A program made the translations under genes and the position numbers. Of a DNA stretch of 64,000 nt, positions 33,285-45,955 are shown in pieces. The DNA is taken from contig CM045737.1 of NCBI GenBank assembly GCA_024760905.1, positions 9,729,726 through 9,793,725 of the forward strand. The letters are read 5' to 3'. Below the pieces are notes generated by a model. The model saw nothing but the letters and a program-made list of their open reading frames with translations, did no database searches and was not told the origin of the DNA. Source of the DNA: Plotosus lineatus. Its lineage: Eukaryota > Chordata > Actinopteri > Siluriformes > Plotosidae. Positions within the stretch are counted from its first letter, which is position 1. The number at the start of each line of letters is the position of its first letter.

Positions 33285-33624
33285 GGGGCAGTGGTGGTCT
33301 AGTGGTATAGGGCGCTGGATCGCTGATCCAAAGGTTGGGGGTTCGGGTCCCACTCTCCACAAGGTTGTCACTGTCCCCCCCCCCCCAGTGGAGCTAAAAG
33401 GGATATCAAAGGCCGGCCATGTCTCTCACTGTCTATGGTGTGAGGCATGTAAAAGAACCATTGCTGACTTTCGACAAGAGTAGCTGCAAAGCCGTCAGCG
33501 TGTTTCCGCCCTGCGATGGCCTGGCGAGCTGTCCAGGGTGTACTCTGCCCTTGCCCGAAGTTGGCTGGGATGGGCACCAGCCTCCCCGCGACCCAAATTA
33601 GGATTAAGTGGGTACAGAAAACGA
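33285..33624 (+). mobile_element. SINE-G type 1, complete, 12 bp target duplication
   Basis: ACTCACGAGCAT at 33273-33284 and 33625-33636. Head GGGGCAGTGGTGGTCTAGTG with B-box GGTTCGGGTCC. One of the copies closest to the apparent consensus. Confidence 0.92.
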
Positions 33625-33636
33625 ACTCACGAGCAT

Positions 33637-34746
33637 GTTTTTCTATAGAAATGTTGGTTTGTTGTCTACAGTGTGAATGTAGGCCACACATATTGCTCAA
33701 TCTCGAGTTCTGCCTTCCAAGATTACAAAAATGACACAAAATTGTGAAATCATAAAACCCCAGCCAGAGCACCGCGGTGATCGAGCAGGCTGTTAAATTA
33801 CAAACTTCGTTCCTGAGTTCCCCTGACATTCCTGAGTGATGGAGGATCTACAATGAAACACAGAAGGAAGAAGGTGCGGTCGTGTTCAGAGATGATTTGT
33901 GGGCTCCTTATGCTGAAGAGTGGATCACTGTTCTTGGTAATGCAGCAGAGTTCTCATGAAAAGACTTGTGAGAAGGTTATTTCTAGTATTGAAATAAATC
34001 CACATTGCTCTCTCACTGATTTGAAGGGGGGAAAAAAACCCAGTAGAATGTAAAAGACTGGTACTAAGATCATTGATCGCCTAATTTACTTTCGGACTTA
34101 GAAAACACTACAATTCACCTGTCTGATTAAATATAGTGTGTAATTTATAAAATGAGGTGAACTGTGTTGTTTTTTTCCACTCTGAAACCACTCCTTCCTC
34201 TCTCTCTTTCCATAGATGGATACCATGTTCTAGGTGGTGCAACACGTCTCTGACAGGTGAACCCTGTATGAAATAATAATGAAGATTCTTTCCACACCCT
34301 CACCTGACACCCTTCCATCTGCAAGCTGAGCCCCTGGCACCTACCCAAGGATGAAAGTTACACTAATGAGCTCAATGGTAGGGTGTATACTGACAATGAT
34401 CTGAGAAAACCACCCACCTGCTGCTCGGGCCGCCACGAGTGCACTGACCAATAATGTACACACTGTCTAAAACCACTGACCCTTTTTTACAACTGTTAAA
34501 TTGCGACCTTTACCTCTTGGTCGGGATATAGGTGCTTAAGTTAGACTTTTCCTGCTGGAGATGTTTAGCAATAGTGCAGTGTATTGTCATATTTGACTTT
34601 TTAATGAACCAACAGGAAACTGAACATCAGGATGGATTGAAGGTTGCACAGAGGTTTTTAATTATGATTATTTGTTATTTAAGGAATATTGAAAATCTTG
34701 CATAATTACAGTGCATTTCACAAGTATAAATTATCTAAGTAAAGAA
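33637..34746. other. no gene seen
   Basis: Unique-looking. No ORF with domain signals and no repeat that I recognise. Confidence 0.5.
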
Positions 34747-35298
<552 letters not shown>

Positions 35299-35318
35299 AA
35301 AAAATCTACACCTCAGTG

Positions 35319-35432
35319 TCTCCCCAGAAGAGCTGGAGGACGTAGCCGGGGAGGGAGAGGTCTGGACCTCACTTAGGCAGGCAGCCTGACCCCCAGATTA
35401 AGGAAGAAGACGACCGACCGACCGAACTGAGA
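35319..35432 (+). mobile_element. Rex3 3' end fragment
   Basis: Encodes PEELEDVAGEGEVWTSL, the extreme C-terminal block of Rex3, then a GACC-repeat end (35412-35426). Confidence 0.65.
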
Positions 35433-35860
35433 CCATTGTAATGTCATGTATGTTTCCTTTTTTTTTCTTTATTGGCAGTGTGACTAGCTGGTATGGACTC
35501 CCGAAGATTGTGTAAAAACTGCTGATCCATTTTTTCTTGAAATCAATTTGAGTGTGGTCTGAAAAAATGCTTTAAGAGAAGAGATACGAGTGATGACAAA
35601 ATCTGACATTTTTAATTTATCTTTTTTTGTCATACTTATAAAAACAGCATATTAATTCTTCAAGCTGATAAACTTTTACTTTTTTGGTTTTCAGTGTTTA
35701 AAATGTTAAAAGTTTCTGTTTATTTCCAAATGTAAATAAATAAATAAAAGTTTTCAGCATTAAAAACTGTCCACCACATCCTGTGTCAAGAGCACCCAGA
35801 GAACGCAAAAGTCCACCAAGCATAGTAATCCTCATATCAACCAACATGACAAGTTAATTT
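35433..35860. other. no gene seen
   Basis: AT-rich, includes a short AAAT run near 35738. Confidence 0.45.
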
Positions 35861-36165
35861 TTTTGTAACCGCTTCATCCTAATTAGGGTTGCGGGGGAGG
35901 CTGGTGCCCATCCCAGCCAACTCAGGGCAAGGGAAGAGTACACCCTGGACAGCTCGCCAGGCCATCATAGGGCGGAAACACACCGAAGGCTTTGCAGCCT
36001 ACTCTTGTCGAAAGTCAGCAATGGTTCTTTTACACGCCTCACACCATAGACAGCGAGGGACATGGCCGGCCTTTGATAACCCAGTTAGCTGCACTGGGGG
36101 GGACAGTGACAACCTTGTGGAGAGTGGGACTCGAACCCCCAACCTTTGGATCAGTGATCCGGCAC
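35861..36165 (-). mobile_element. SINE-G type 1, reverse, head truncated
   Basis: Tail and body complete. The head stops after the B-box region (GGACTCGAACCCCCAACC). Confidence 0.85.
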
Positions 36166-36394
36166 TAGATCTATAGCATTAGATCCAGATCATCTCCAAA
36201 ATCAAATGAATGCTTCTTTGCCCAAATTCCTGCCTGAGATAAATCCCATGAGTTTTTGAATCACATTGTCAATAAATAAACACACAACCCGTGGGTAAAA
36301 CATAACCACTGGAGTTAATACGTTAATACGTGAAGTTAATAAACAAATACAAAAACATAATAAGGAAGCATGAGTTTTATTCTCTCCATAGTAT

Positions 36395-36510
36395 GTTATG
36401 CTTAGCTTTCATCTCGGCCCTGTGTTGGACTGGCAAGCGGTTCAGAGTGTACTCTCCCTTCACCCAGAGCCTAATTAAGAGGTTCAATGAAAGAATTAAT
36501 GAATTAATTA
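36395..36510 (+). mobile_element. L2-like/SINE tail fragment
   Basis: CTTTCATCTCGGCCCTGTGT through AATTAATGAA: tail only. Confidence 0.5.
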
Positions 36511-36687
36511 ATTAATGAGTGGAAGAATGAATGATGATTAATAAGATGAGTAATGGAAAGGCCCTGTAACAGATCCTAAACAGTCTGTTAGATCCCAGAC
36601 AGTATTTTCCATGAAGACAGAGTAAAGAATAACCTGTCACCTCTTTCTGAGGCTTTCCCGTGCAACCTTTGGTGTCTATGTTTCTTC

Positions 36688-37005
36688 ATTCATTTTCTGA
36701 ACTGCTTAGTCCCAATTTAGGGTCACAATGAGGCTGGCGTCCATCTCAGCTGACTCGGGACAAAGGCAGAGTACACCCTGGACAGCTCACCAGGCCAAAG
36801 CAGGGCAAAAAAACACCCTGATAGCTATGACGAAAGTCAGCAATATTTCTTTTACATGTCTCTTACTATAGACAGTGAGAGACTTGGCTGGCCTTTGATA
36901 ACCCAGTTAGCTGCACTCGGGGACAACTGTTGACAATGAGGCTTGAACCCATATCTTTGGCATCGGTAATCCAGCACCTCACCACCGGGCCACCACTGCC
37001 CATTT
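36688..37005 (-). mobile_element. SINE-G type 1, reverse, diverged
   Basis: From CATTCATTTTCTGAACTGCT to the head GGCCACCACTGCCC. An internal loss near 36830. Confidence 0.8.
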
Positions 37006-37056
37006 CTAAATTACTCATAGTCTAAAATATGAGTATGATGATAACTGTAGGGTGGA

Positions 37057-37240
37057 GCAGAAGCTTCGTGGTTAGTATGTCCAGGGATTAGCACACCTGC
37101 CTCACAATTTGAAGGCGAAGGCGTCTCTGTGTGGTGTTTGCATGTCCTCCTTGTACTTGCATGTGTTTTCTCTGGTAGTTCATTACCTCCACTAGTCATG
37201 CACATTAGGCAAAGTGGCTGTTGCAAATTGCCCCTAGGTT
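37057..37240 (+). mobile_element. SINE-H fragment
   Basis: Head-like TTAGCACACCTGCCTCAC then GTCTCTGTGTGGTGTTTGC and the start of the tail. Cut at 37240 by a SINE-G tail. Confidence 0.6.
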
Positions 37241-37365
37241 CATTCATTAATTTTCTGTATCCGCTTAATTCTAATTAGTGTCCAGGGGAGGCTGGGGCCC
37301 GAGCAAGGGCAGAATACACCCTGGCCAGCTCTTCAGGCCATCGCAGGCTCGCCAGGCCATCACAG
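37241..37365 (-). mobile_element. SINE-G type 1 tail, reverse, inserted in SINE-H
   Basis: CATTCATTAATTTTCTGTAT through TCGCCAGGCCATCACAG, with CCCCTAG on both sides as a possible 7 bp duplication. Confidence 0.6.
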
Positions 37366-37730
37366 TACCCCTAGATATGAATTTGAAAATTCATTTTTTG
37401 GGTGTAACTTAATTTCATCGAGTTGGCTGAGTTATGCTCCCTGCAGCCCTTTATTATGATAGGAGTATGCAGTTCAACAAATGAATGAATGAATGAATGA
37501 ATGATGACTGTATTATAATTTCACTGTTTTAATGTGTTATATAATCCAGTCAAGTATTCTGATAGAACGCAAACTGCTTTTGTGTGGAAAAGTGCTGGAG
37601 GGGTGGCATAGATTAGAATTGTTTATAATAGACAGATAATAGACGCCCCCACTCCCCCCCCTCCCCCCCCCTCTCTCTCACATCTCTTCTCTTGCAGCAG
37701 ACAGACAGATCGACAAGTGCCCTTGAATGA
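37366..37730. other. no gene seen; (GAAT)n at 37478-37503
   Basis: A six-unit GAAT repeat, and a C/T-rich patch at 37645-37685 just before the LRRC52 upstream region. Confidence 0.55.
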
Positions 37731-38553
37731 AATTACAGATAGCAGCTGTTGGAGTGCGAATAAACGACCATCCATGGGCTCCGGCTTTCCCACGGGCGGC
37801 CCGTGCTTTTCATTTTAACGCAACACGAAGGGGCGGGGTCAAAGTGAATGAAAGTCGGCTTCTCCAAGTAGACTTGCACCGGACCTCGCGTTTCTCGGGC
37901 GCCCATGTCACGTGGACTTTTTGTCTGGTCGGAGAAAACGCGTGCCTCGAACACCTGAATGCGTCACAGTCGGGAACGACTCGGTTCTACAACCTGGATG
38001 ACTGACAGGTATCTCTGCTGTGGTCCCAGAGCGCAGACGGATATGGGTAGTTCGGTGTCTTTACACGCGCAGGAAAACAAATGAAAGGGACACGATCTCA
38101 CCACTGACAGTACACGGATAGTGTCTCCAGTTTGTCGGCTTTACACACACACGCGCGCGCGCGCGCGCGCGTCCAGCTGCAGAGGGACCAGAGGTGAGAC
38201 GCAACTTCTGAGCAAATTTACTTGTGGCGGGTCGACACGAGCTGCCGATGAGATCTGACCCTGAAACAGAAGGCGCACAGTGAACAATTCGGGGAAACCT
38301 CTGCGTGCATCGGACTTTGCATCGGAATACGATCAGGCAAACCATTACTGTGGATCACCGGTGACTCGTCCCTGCGACGCCGGTTAAAGAAGCTGCCGCT
38401 GCACCCAGAGCGCTCGTGTGCACCTTGACTGGTTGTAACATCCCCAAAGTGCGCTCGCTCGCGTTGACGTCCCGTTTCCCGCGGCCTCACGGGCTCCATG
38501 AAGGATGCGCGTGCGCTCGGGCACACGCGCTGGATGAGGCGGTCGGCGCTATC
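37731..38553 (+). promoter_or_regulatory. CpG-rich promoter / 5'-UTR region of the LRRC52-like gene
   Basis: Base composition changes here from AT-rich to CpG-rich and stays so into the exon. Contains (CG)n at 38152-38171 and several upstream ATGs, including one at 38498 out of frame with the CDS. No TATA box stands out. The transcription start cannot be fixed. Small ORFs in this stretch have no recognisable homology. Confidence 0.6.
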
Positions 38554-39202
38554 ATGCGTGTGTTGGCTGATGCCAGCGTTCAGTGCCTGCGTCTCGCCTT
38601 CCTGCTGATGGTGGCGGCGGGCGCGGCGCCCTCTCCGGCTCTGAGCGCCGGATGCCCGGAGCGCTGCGTGTGCGACGAACAGCTGGTGGTGCAGTGCGCC
38701 GGGCAGAGGCTGACCGTCTTCCCCGTCGACCTGCCGCTTGCAACGCGCCAGCTCATCGTAAGCGACAACCGCATCGTCGAACTGCCGCCGCTGCAACTCA
38801 ACTACATGTCGGACCTGGTGTACCTGGACTGCAGCAACAACTCTCTGACCGAGATCTCGGAATCGACGTTCGGCAACCTGCGCAAACTCGCCTACTTGGA
38901 CCTGTCATTTAACGCGCTGGCGCGCCTCGAGGACCGCACTTTCGGCGCTCTCACCAGCCTGGTCATGTTACGCCTTACAGACAACCCTGGCCTGTCCGAG
39001 ATCCAGGCGGAAGTATTCGCTGAAAACCTCGCACTGCAGGTGATCGACGTGAGCCGCAACAACTTGACGACACTGAACGTGAGCACGCTGGTGGCGCTTC
39101 CCGCTTTACGCGCGCTCGGCCTCAGCGGAAACCCGTGGCGCTGCGACTGCGACAATGAGGACCTCTGTCTGTGGGTGCAGGTCGAGGGCTTCAAGTTTCA
39201 AG
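38554..39202 (+). CDS. lrrc52: LRRC52-like leucine-rich repeat protein, exon 1 (partial gene)
   Basis: Likely a single-pass membrane auxiliary subunit of SLO-family potassium channels (the LRRC26/52/55/38 gamma-subunit group; mammalian LRRC52 works with SLO1 and, in sperm, SLO3). The 216 codons show a hydrophobic signal peptide (about 1-32), an LRR N-cap with C34, C38, C40 and C48 (CPERCVCDE), five to six LRRs (about 62-190) including DLVYLDCSNNSL, LAYLDLSFNAL and MLRLTDNPGL, and the start of the LRR C-cap NPWRCDCDNEDL (193-204). Sequons lie at N95, N170 and N175. DLVYLDC-NN, the NP-L turn and the C-cap favour LRRC52 over its paralogues. The start at 38554 was chosen because it gives a signal peptide and has A at -3; longer in-frame extensions upstream lack an ATG. 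The intron is phase 1. Confidence 0.8.
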
Positions 39203-39208
39203 GTGAGC
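39203..39208 (+). promoter_or_regulatory. splice donor of the LRRC52-like exon
   Basis: TTTCAAG|GTGAGC is a near-ideal donor. Read-through instead gives a tail with no membrane segment, ending at 39328, so splicing is preferred. No matching exon 2 was recognised downstream in the window. Confidence 0.8.
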
Positions 39209-39378
39209 CATGCAACGCAGTCCGGCTGGACTATACACCTGTCTCACATCAAGCCTTTCTAGTCGGCAGTGGCTACTTTCCTACTCAATTGTGTCTATCT
39301 ATAGACAGTATAGTTATAGTAAAGCCATAATGAAGAACTTAGTAGCACTCTGAAGATGCACAATGTTGAATTATCATC

Positions 39379-40168
39379 TAGGGCAGTGGTCCCGGCCCGC
39401 GGGCCAGATACACCCCGCCTCCACATTTGGCCCGGCCCCCTGAACAATACCAGAGATGCATTATGATTATTTTTTTTTAGTCTGGCCACATGATCAAGAC
39501 TAATACACACCTAGAACATGACACCCTATTCCACCCTTCTGCCTCTGTGACCCTATCTGAACACCCCCCCCCAAACACCAAAAATCGTAGACTCTCCCCT
39601 GTTAAATAGAACGGAATAATTGTGAAAAGGTTATGGAAGAGAAAATTTGATTCGAATGCAGGGTATTTAACCTGCAGTGGACAAACGATTATTTTTTGTT
39701 CAATGCAAAGAAAAGTTTTTTTTGTATCATCTGTCAAGAGACAGTGGTAGTATTCAAAGAATACAACCTGCGCTGATGCTCTGAAGCCCGTCACAAAGAC
39801 GAGTATGATCACTTGCAAGGCCAATTGCGAGTAGACAAACTCTCAGAGATAAAAAGTGGACCGTTGGCTCTGGAGAATACATTCGTACACCAGGCTCGGC
39901 TGAACCAGTCGTCTGTTCAGGCAGCTTTCGGGTCGCTCAACTGATAGCAAGCAGTGCTTCTTTTTTTATTATTTATTTCCTGACTTTTTTCTGTGAAGGT
40001 CTCGGAAAGGGTTACTAATATGTGGTTATGCGTGGTTTACTGGAAAACAATAAATGTTTATGTTTAGGCAGCCATGCATACTTTTTCTGTTACAAACTGA
40101 CCTTGGCCCTGCATCAGAGAATGGAAAAGTTATGTGCCCTCCTGCAGGATCAAGTTTGGGGACCCCTA
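39379..40168. mobile_element. hAT-like non-coding repeat (cytosine-rich termini)
   Basis: TAGGGCAGTGGTCCCGGCC at the left and the inverse of TAGGGGTCCCCAAACTTG at the right look like short hAT-type ends. No convincing 8 bp duplication. Lies about 180 bp into the presumed intron. Confidence 0.45.
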
Positions 40169-40244
40169 ATCTGGGGGATTCATCTGAGTACAATAAATGT
40201 TGATTGCACACCGGATTTTACTGTGTACATTTCCCTTTAAAATA

Positions 40245-40365
40245 TTCATTAATTCATTTTCTGAACCGCTTAATCATAATTAGGGTCACGGGGAGGCTGG
40301 CGCCCATCTCAGCCAGGCAAGGGTAGAGTACACCCTGGACAACTTTCCAGGCCACTGCACTCCTT
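40245..40365 (-). mobile_element. SINE-G type 1 tail, reverse
   Basis: TTCATTTTCTGAACCGCTTA through ACCCTGGACAACTTTCCAGG. Truncated. Confidence 0.7.
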
Positions 40366-40404
40366 TATAATATGATGATCATCATCATCTTCATCTTTTG
40401 CTTA

Positions 40405-40590
40405 ATGTGAGATTGGGTGGTGGGGCGAGGGTTGGGGCAGCAGTCTATGAGGTCCAGACATCCCTCTCCCCAGCCACTTCCTCCAGCTTTTCTTCCGAGG
40501 CGTTCCCAGACCAGCCGAGAGACTTAATCCCTCAAGGTTATCCCTCCAGGTCGACCCCAGGGTCTCTTCTCTTTATAATATTTATTATTA
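40405..40590 (-). mobile_element. Rex3 3' coding fragment, reverse
   Basis: Matches 43090-43250 (GAGGTCCAGACATCCCTCTC; AGCCACTTCCTCCAGC). Confidence 0.65.
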
Positions 40591-41498
40591 TAACATAATA
40601 CTATTAGTATATAATACTAGTAAACAGTATGCCATCATTGGTAAACACATTACATCTGAGATACAGAACTGGTCACCACACGACCTGATGTATGATAAGG
40701 ACAGATATAGAGGCTAACAACAGCTAATAAATTAAATAATTAAATAAATCAATAGCCAATTGTAAAGCAAATTTTAAAAGCCATCACCGAATAAATTAAA
40801 TAAATTAAACAGGTGATCATAATAACTGATTTTGACAGTTAGCTGCATAATGAAGTATCTGGTTTAAAATTTTCGCAAATTCGAGTTGTTCAGTGTTGTC
40901 CATTTCATACTTAAAAGTAAAGTAAGCTGCATTATCTCATCAATATTTAATACAATAGCAAACTTTTATTCTTGTATTCTCTAAACCCAAAAATCATATT
41001 CTGTTTGTAGGGTATTATACAAGGATTATTTACATCCCAGAATGCAGACTCCGACTCTATAATGATACACCTCATCTACTACTCCCATTTCACTCTAATC
41101 AGGCATCCCATCATGCACTTAAAATGAATATCCCGGAATAGAGATTGAATGTGAATGCATTGTGTTAATAATGTGAAAAACTGATGTTTTTTGCTCTGAC
41201 TTCATTAGCTGTTCTTTTTCCTTACGCACAGATAATGAATTCTCATTTGGATTGAGAGAGACTGGTTCTTTATCCAATTTGTCACACCCAGATCGTTTTA
41301 TCAGATTATTCAGATCACTAATTTGATCTCAGACGTCACTCTCAGTGGAGCTGGGGTCAAGTGGGATGATGAAGCTCATTTCTCTTCTTGGTCTCGTCAA
41401 ACGCTCATGCTAGCAACTTTTTCAAGCATAAAAATGCCTCCCTGTTTCTAATAGAGTTGGGCTTCAGACATGTAACTTGGTGTCTGTGTGAGTTGACT

Positions 41499-41529
<31 letters not shown>

Positions 41530-41960
41530 TTTCTCATGCCAACATTTACTCTTTATGCCAGTGTTTACACCATTTACAGATCTGCTGTAGAACTAGGTGC
41601 CAGTCCTGTACAGATTTACACTGAATTAAGCACCAAGGACTTTTTTTTAAATTAGATGCTTACTAATGTCTTCATTTAAGCAGAATAAGTTATGCAATAC
41701 TCAGATCAAATCTGGATTATGCACCATATTACTCTATCACTGCTGGAAAGCAAATCATGGAACAATCCATCTTTAACTATTCCCCCACCCCCACCCCCCA
41801 TGATTAGTTGTTCTGACGTTTCTGTGTCTGCAGGGAGTTTTGATCTAATTATATCATTTTTAAGTGGATATGAAGAGTGTAAATTTTCTCCTATTATGTA
41901 ATCCAATCAGACCTCATCTGCAGCCCCATCTCACTAAAGCAATAAGTCATCCCTCAATCT
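40591..41960. other. no gene seen
   Basis: AT-rich presumed intron, with (GA)n at 41498-41530 and a C-rich patch at 41781-41800. Confidence 0.5.
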
Positions 41961-41961
41961 T

Positions 41962-41991
<30 letters not shown>
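41961..41991. repeat. (TG)n microsatellite
   Basis: TG run with a CGCG interruption. Confidence 0.9.
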
Positions 41992-41992
<1 letters not shown>

Positions 41993-42069
41993 ATCCATAC
42001 AGCGATAGCAGGAATTAACAGACAATATTTAATAGGGTCAAAAACAACAACAAAAAAAACCCTATATAT

Positions 42070-42650
<581 letters not shown>

Positions 42651-42672
42651 TATATATATATATATATATATG

Positions 42673-42965
42673 TAGTGGTGGTCTAGTGGATAAGGTGCAG
42701 GATCACTGATCCTAAGGTTGGGGTTCGAGTCCCCACAAGGCTGTCACTGTCCCCTTGGTGCAGCTAACTGGGTTATCAAAGGTGGGCCATGTCTATCACT
42801 GACTATGGTGAGAGGCATGTAAAAGAACCATTGCTGACTTTAAAGAGTAGGCTGCAAAGCCATCAGCGTGTTTCCGGGAACAAGTAGCAAGCGTTCCTGC
42901 ATCCCAGTTAATCTTCTCCAAAAGAGACCAATTTCTACACTACCCTACAGGGATAAGATATGATG
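42673..42965 (+). mobile_element. SINE-G, tail type 2
   Basis: Same head and body as its neighbour, but after CAGCGTGTTTC (ends 42874) the sequence switches to GGGAACAAGTAGCAAGCG, AATCTTCTCCAAAAGAGACC and an ATGATGATG end. Confidence 0.85.
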
Positions 42966-42973
42966 ATGATATA

Positions 42974-42976
<3 letters not shown>

Positions 42977-43062
<86 letters not shown>
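42977..43062. repeat. (TA)n and (TG)n microsatellite
   Basis: Two TA tracts around a short TG tract, immediately before the Rex3 3' end. Confidence 0.95.
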
Positions 43063-43063
<1 letters not shown>

Positions 43064-43079
43064 CACTCATCTTCTTCAG

Positions 43080-45955
43080 CTAAGTCCATGGTTGGGTCGC
43101 AGGGGCAGCAACCTGAGCAAAGAGGTCCAGACGTCCCTCTCCCCAGCCACTTCCTCCAGTTCTTCCGGGGGAGACACCGAGGCTGTCCCAGACAAGCTGA
43201 GAGACATAGTCTCTCTAGCGTGTTCTAGGACGACCACAGGATCTCTTCCTGGTTGGACATGCCCGAAACACCACACCAGGGAGGCGTCCTAGAGGCATTC
43301 TGACCAGATGCCCGAGCCACCTCAACTGGTCCCTCTCAATGCGGAGGAGCAGCGGATCTACTCCAAGCTCTCCTTGGATGGTAGAGCTTCTCACCTTATC
43401 TCTAAGGGAGAACCTCGCCACACGGCAAAGGAAGTTAATTTCAGCTGCTTGTATCTGCGATCTTGCTCTTTTGGTCACTACCCAAAGCTTGTGACCATAG
43501 GTGAGGGTTGGAACATAGCTCGACTGGTAAATTGAGAGCTTCGTATTGCGGCTCAGCTCCTTCTCTACCACGACGGACCGGTACAGGCTCCGTTTAACAG
43601 CAGAGGATGGAGCGATCTGTCTGTCGATCTCCCGCTCCATCCTTCCCTCACTCGTGAACAAGACCCAAGATACTTAAACTCCTCCACTTGGGGAAGCCAT
43701 AAGGACAACATCATCCGCAAAAAGCAGAGACGAGATCCGATGGCCACCAAACCAGAGTCCCTCAACGCCTCGGCTGCACCGAGAAATTCTGTCCATAAAA
43801 ATTATGAACAGAATCGTTTACAAAGAACAGCCTTGGCAGACTCCAACTCCCACTGGAAATGAATTAGACCTGTTGCTACCAATACGGACCAAACTCTGGC
43901 TCAGGTGATACAGCGATCGAATGGCCTGTAGCAACAGGTCCGGAATGCCGTACTCCCGGAGCACGTCCGACAAGATTGTTCGAGGTACACGGTTGAAAGC
44001 CTTCTCCAAATCCACAAAACACATGTGGTCAGATTGGGCAAACTCCCAATCCCCTTCCAAGATCCTGTGGAGCGTATAGAATTGGTCAAGAGTGCTACGG
44101 CCAGGAGGAAAACCACATTGTTCCTCCTGAATCTGTACCCCTGCATAGATTTTCCCAGGTAGACTGAGGAGTTCCTTGATAATTGGAACACACCCTCTAG
44201 TCCCTCTGGTAAAAATATACTGGGAAGGTAACCTGCGATGGACTAGCATCCCATCCAGGGGGAGTTGAACTCCTGGTCGCTTCACGCTATGGAAACCGGG
44301 GATAAGCACCGGCCTGATGAGCCATGAGGCTCAGGTGTAAAAACCCAACAGACTTTACCTTTACCTACCTCTGGTCCCCCTTCTTTAAAATGGGGACTAC
44401 CACCCCGGTTTGCCAATCCAGAGGAGATGACCATGCGATGTTGCAGAGACATGCCAACCAAGACAGTCCTACAGCATCCAGAGCCTTGAGATATTCATGG
44501 CCGATCTCATCCAACTTCAGGGCTCAACCACCGGGGAGCTTTTTGACAACCTCAGTGAACGCCACTCCAGTGATGGGCAGACCTCCACCCAAACCCCCAG
44601 GGTCTTTCTCCTCCATGGAGGGTGTATTAGTGGGATTGAGGAGGTCCTCAAAGTATTCCCTCCACATTTCTGCGACATCCCCAGTCGAGGTGAGCAGATC
44701 CTCACCTCCACTATAAACAGTGTTTGTGGAGAACTGCTTCCACCTCCTGAGGCGTCGGATTGTGGTCCAGAACCTTTTTGAGGCCAACCGATAATCACTC
44801 TCCAGGCCCTCACCGAACTCCTCCCATGCCCGAAATTTTGCATCTGCGACAGCCTTGGCTGCAGCACATTTGGCCTGCAAGTATCTCTCCACTGCCTCTG
44901 GAGTCCCACAGGATAATAAAATCGGATAGGCCTCCTTTTTCAGCTGGACAGCCCCCTTCACCACAGGTGTCCACCACCGGGTTTGTGGGTTACCGCCACG
45001 ACAAGCACCGACGGCTTTCCGGCCACAGGAATGGGCTGCCGCCTCAGCAATGGAGGCAAGAAACATGGCCTATTTGGATTCCATGTCATCCGCCTCCTCT
45101 GGGATGTGGTTGTAGCTCTGCCAGAGGTGGGAGTTAAAGGCCTCTCGAACAGGAGACTCCGCCAAACGTTCCCAGTAGACCCTAATTACACGCTTGGGTC
45201 TGCCAAGTCTGGAAGGCAGCCTCCCCCACCATCGAAGCCAACTCACCACCAGGTGGTGATGGGTAGACAGCTCAGCTCCTCTCTTCACCCGAGTGTCCAG
45301 AACATACGGCCGCAGGTCCGGTGACACGACAACAAAGTCAATCATCGAACTTCAACCTAGGGTGCCCTGGTGCGAAGTGCACTTATGGGCACACTTATAT
45401 TGGAACATGGTGTTCATGATAGACAAACTGTGACGAACACAAAAGTCCAACACCGAAACACCATTCGGGTTCAGACTGGAGCGGCCATACCTACTGATCA
45501 CACCCTTTCAGGTCACACTATCGTTGCCCACATGGGCGTTAAAGTCTCCCAAGACAACGAGTGAGTCTCCCAAGGGAGCGTTTTCCAACACACCACCTAA
45601 AGACTCCAAGAAGGGTGAGTACTCTGAACTGCCATTTGCTGCATAAGCACAAATTATAGTCAGGACCCGTCCCCCCCCACCCGAAGACGGAGGGAAGCTA
45701 CCCTTTCATCAACTGGGGAGAACCCCAACATTTGGGCCCCGAGACGGGGGGCAACAAGAATGTCCACACCGGCTTGCCGCTTCTCCCCAAGAGCAACTTC
45801 AGAATGGAATAAGGTTCAGCCTCTCTCAAGATGGGTGGTTCCAAAGCCCAAGCTATGTGTTGAGGTGAGCCCCACCATATCTCGTCAGTATCGCTCCACC
45901 TCACGCACCAGATTAGGCTCGATCCCCACCAGAGAGGTGACATTTCATGTCCCAA
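43080..45955 (-). pseudogene. Rex3 endonuclease/RT ORF, broken
   Basis: The APE domain shows [11 protein letters not shown] (45552-45520); the linker and RT start show WWTPVVKGAVQLKKEAYPI and EYFEDLLNP; RT motif A is FVDLEKAFNRVPRTI, motif B VCQGCSL and motif C LLFADDVV (near 43715); the C-terminal block is LGHLVRMPLGRLPG. Stops and frame breaks near 45600, 45350, 44200 and 43760, together with the SINE-X insertion, make it dead. Confidence 0.82.
44205..44367 (-). mobile_element. SINE-X inside Rex3, 11 bp target duplication
   Basis: CCTCTRGTCCC at 44194-44204 and 44368-44378 (one mismatch) flanks a SINE-X body (GGTAACCTGCGATGGACTAG, GGCCTGATGAGCC). In the other Rex3 copy (near 3015) the site is uninterrupted. 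Strand assignment for SINE-X is tentative. Confidence 0.8.

Noticed and set aside
31690..33829. Similar small ORFs containing SQQWFFYMPHTIDSERHG in many places
   Set aside because: This is the reverse reading of the SINE-G body. The similarity comes from SINE copies, not from a protein family.
37727..38005. 92-codon ORF upstream of LRRC52
   Set aside because: It lies in the CpG-rich leader and has no recognisable domain. GC-rich DNA gives long open frames by chance.
38416..38553. Longer N-terminus for the LRRC52-like protein from 38416
   Set aside because: It would start at GTG and has no homology. The ATG at 38554 gives a signal peptide directly.
38416..39330. LRRC52-like gene as a single-exon ORF ending at 39330
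   Set aside because: After 39202 the reading loses the LRR C-cap pattern and has no membrane span, while a strong splice donor lies exactly there.
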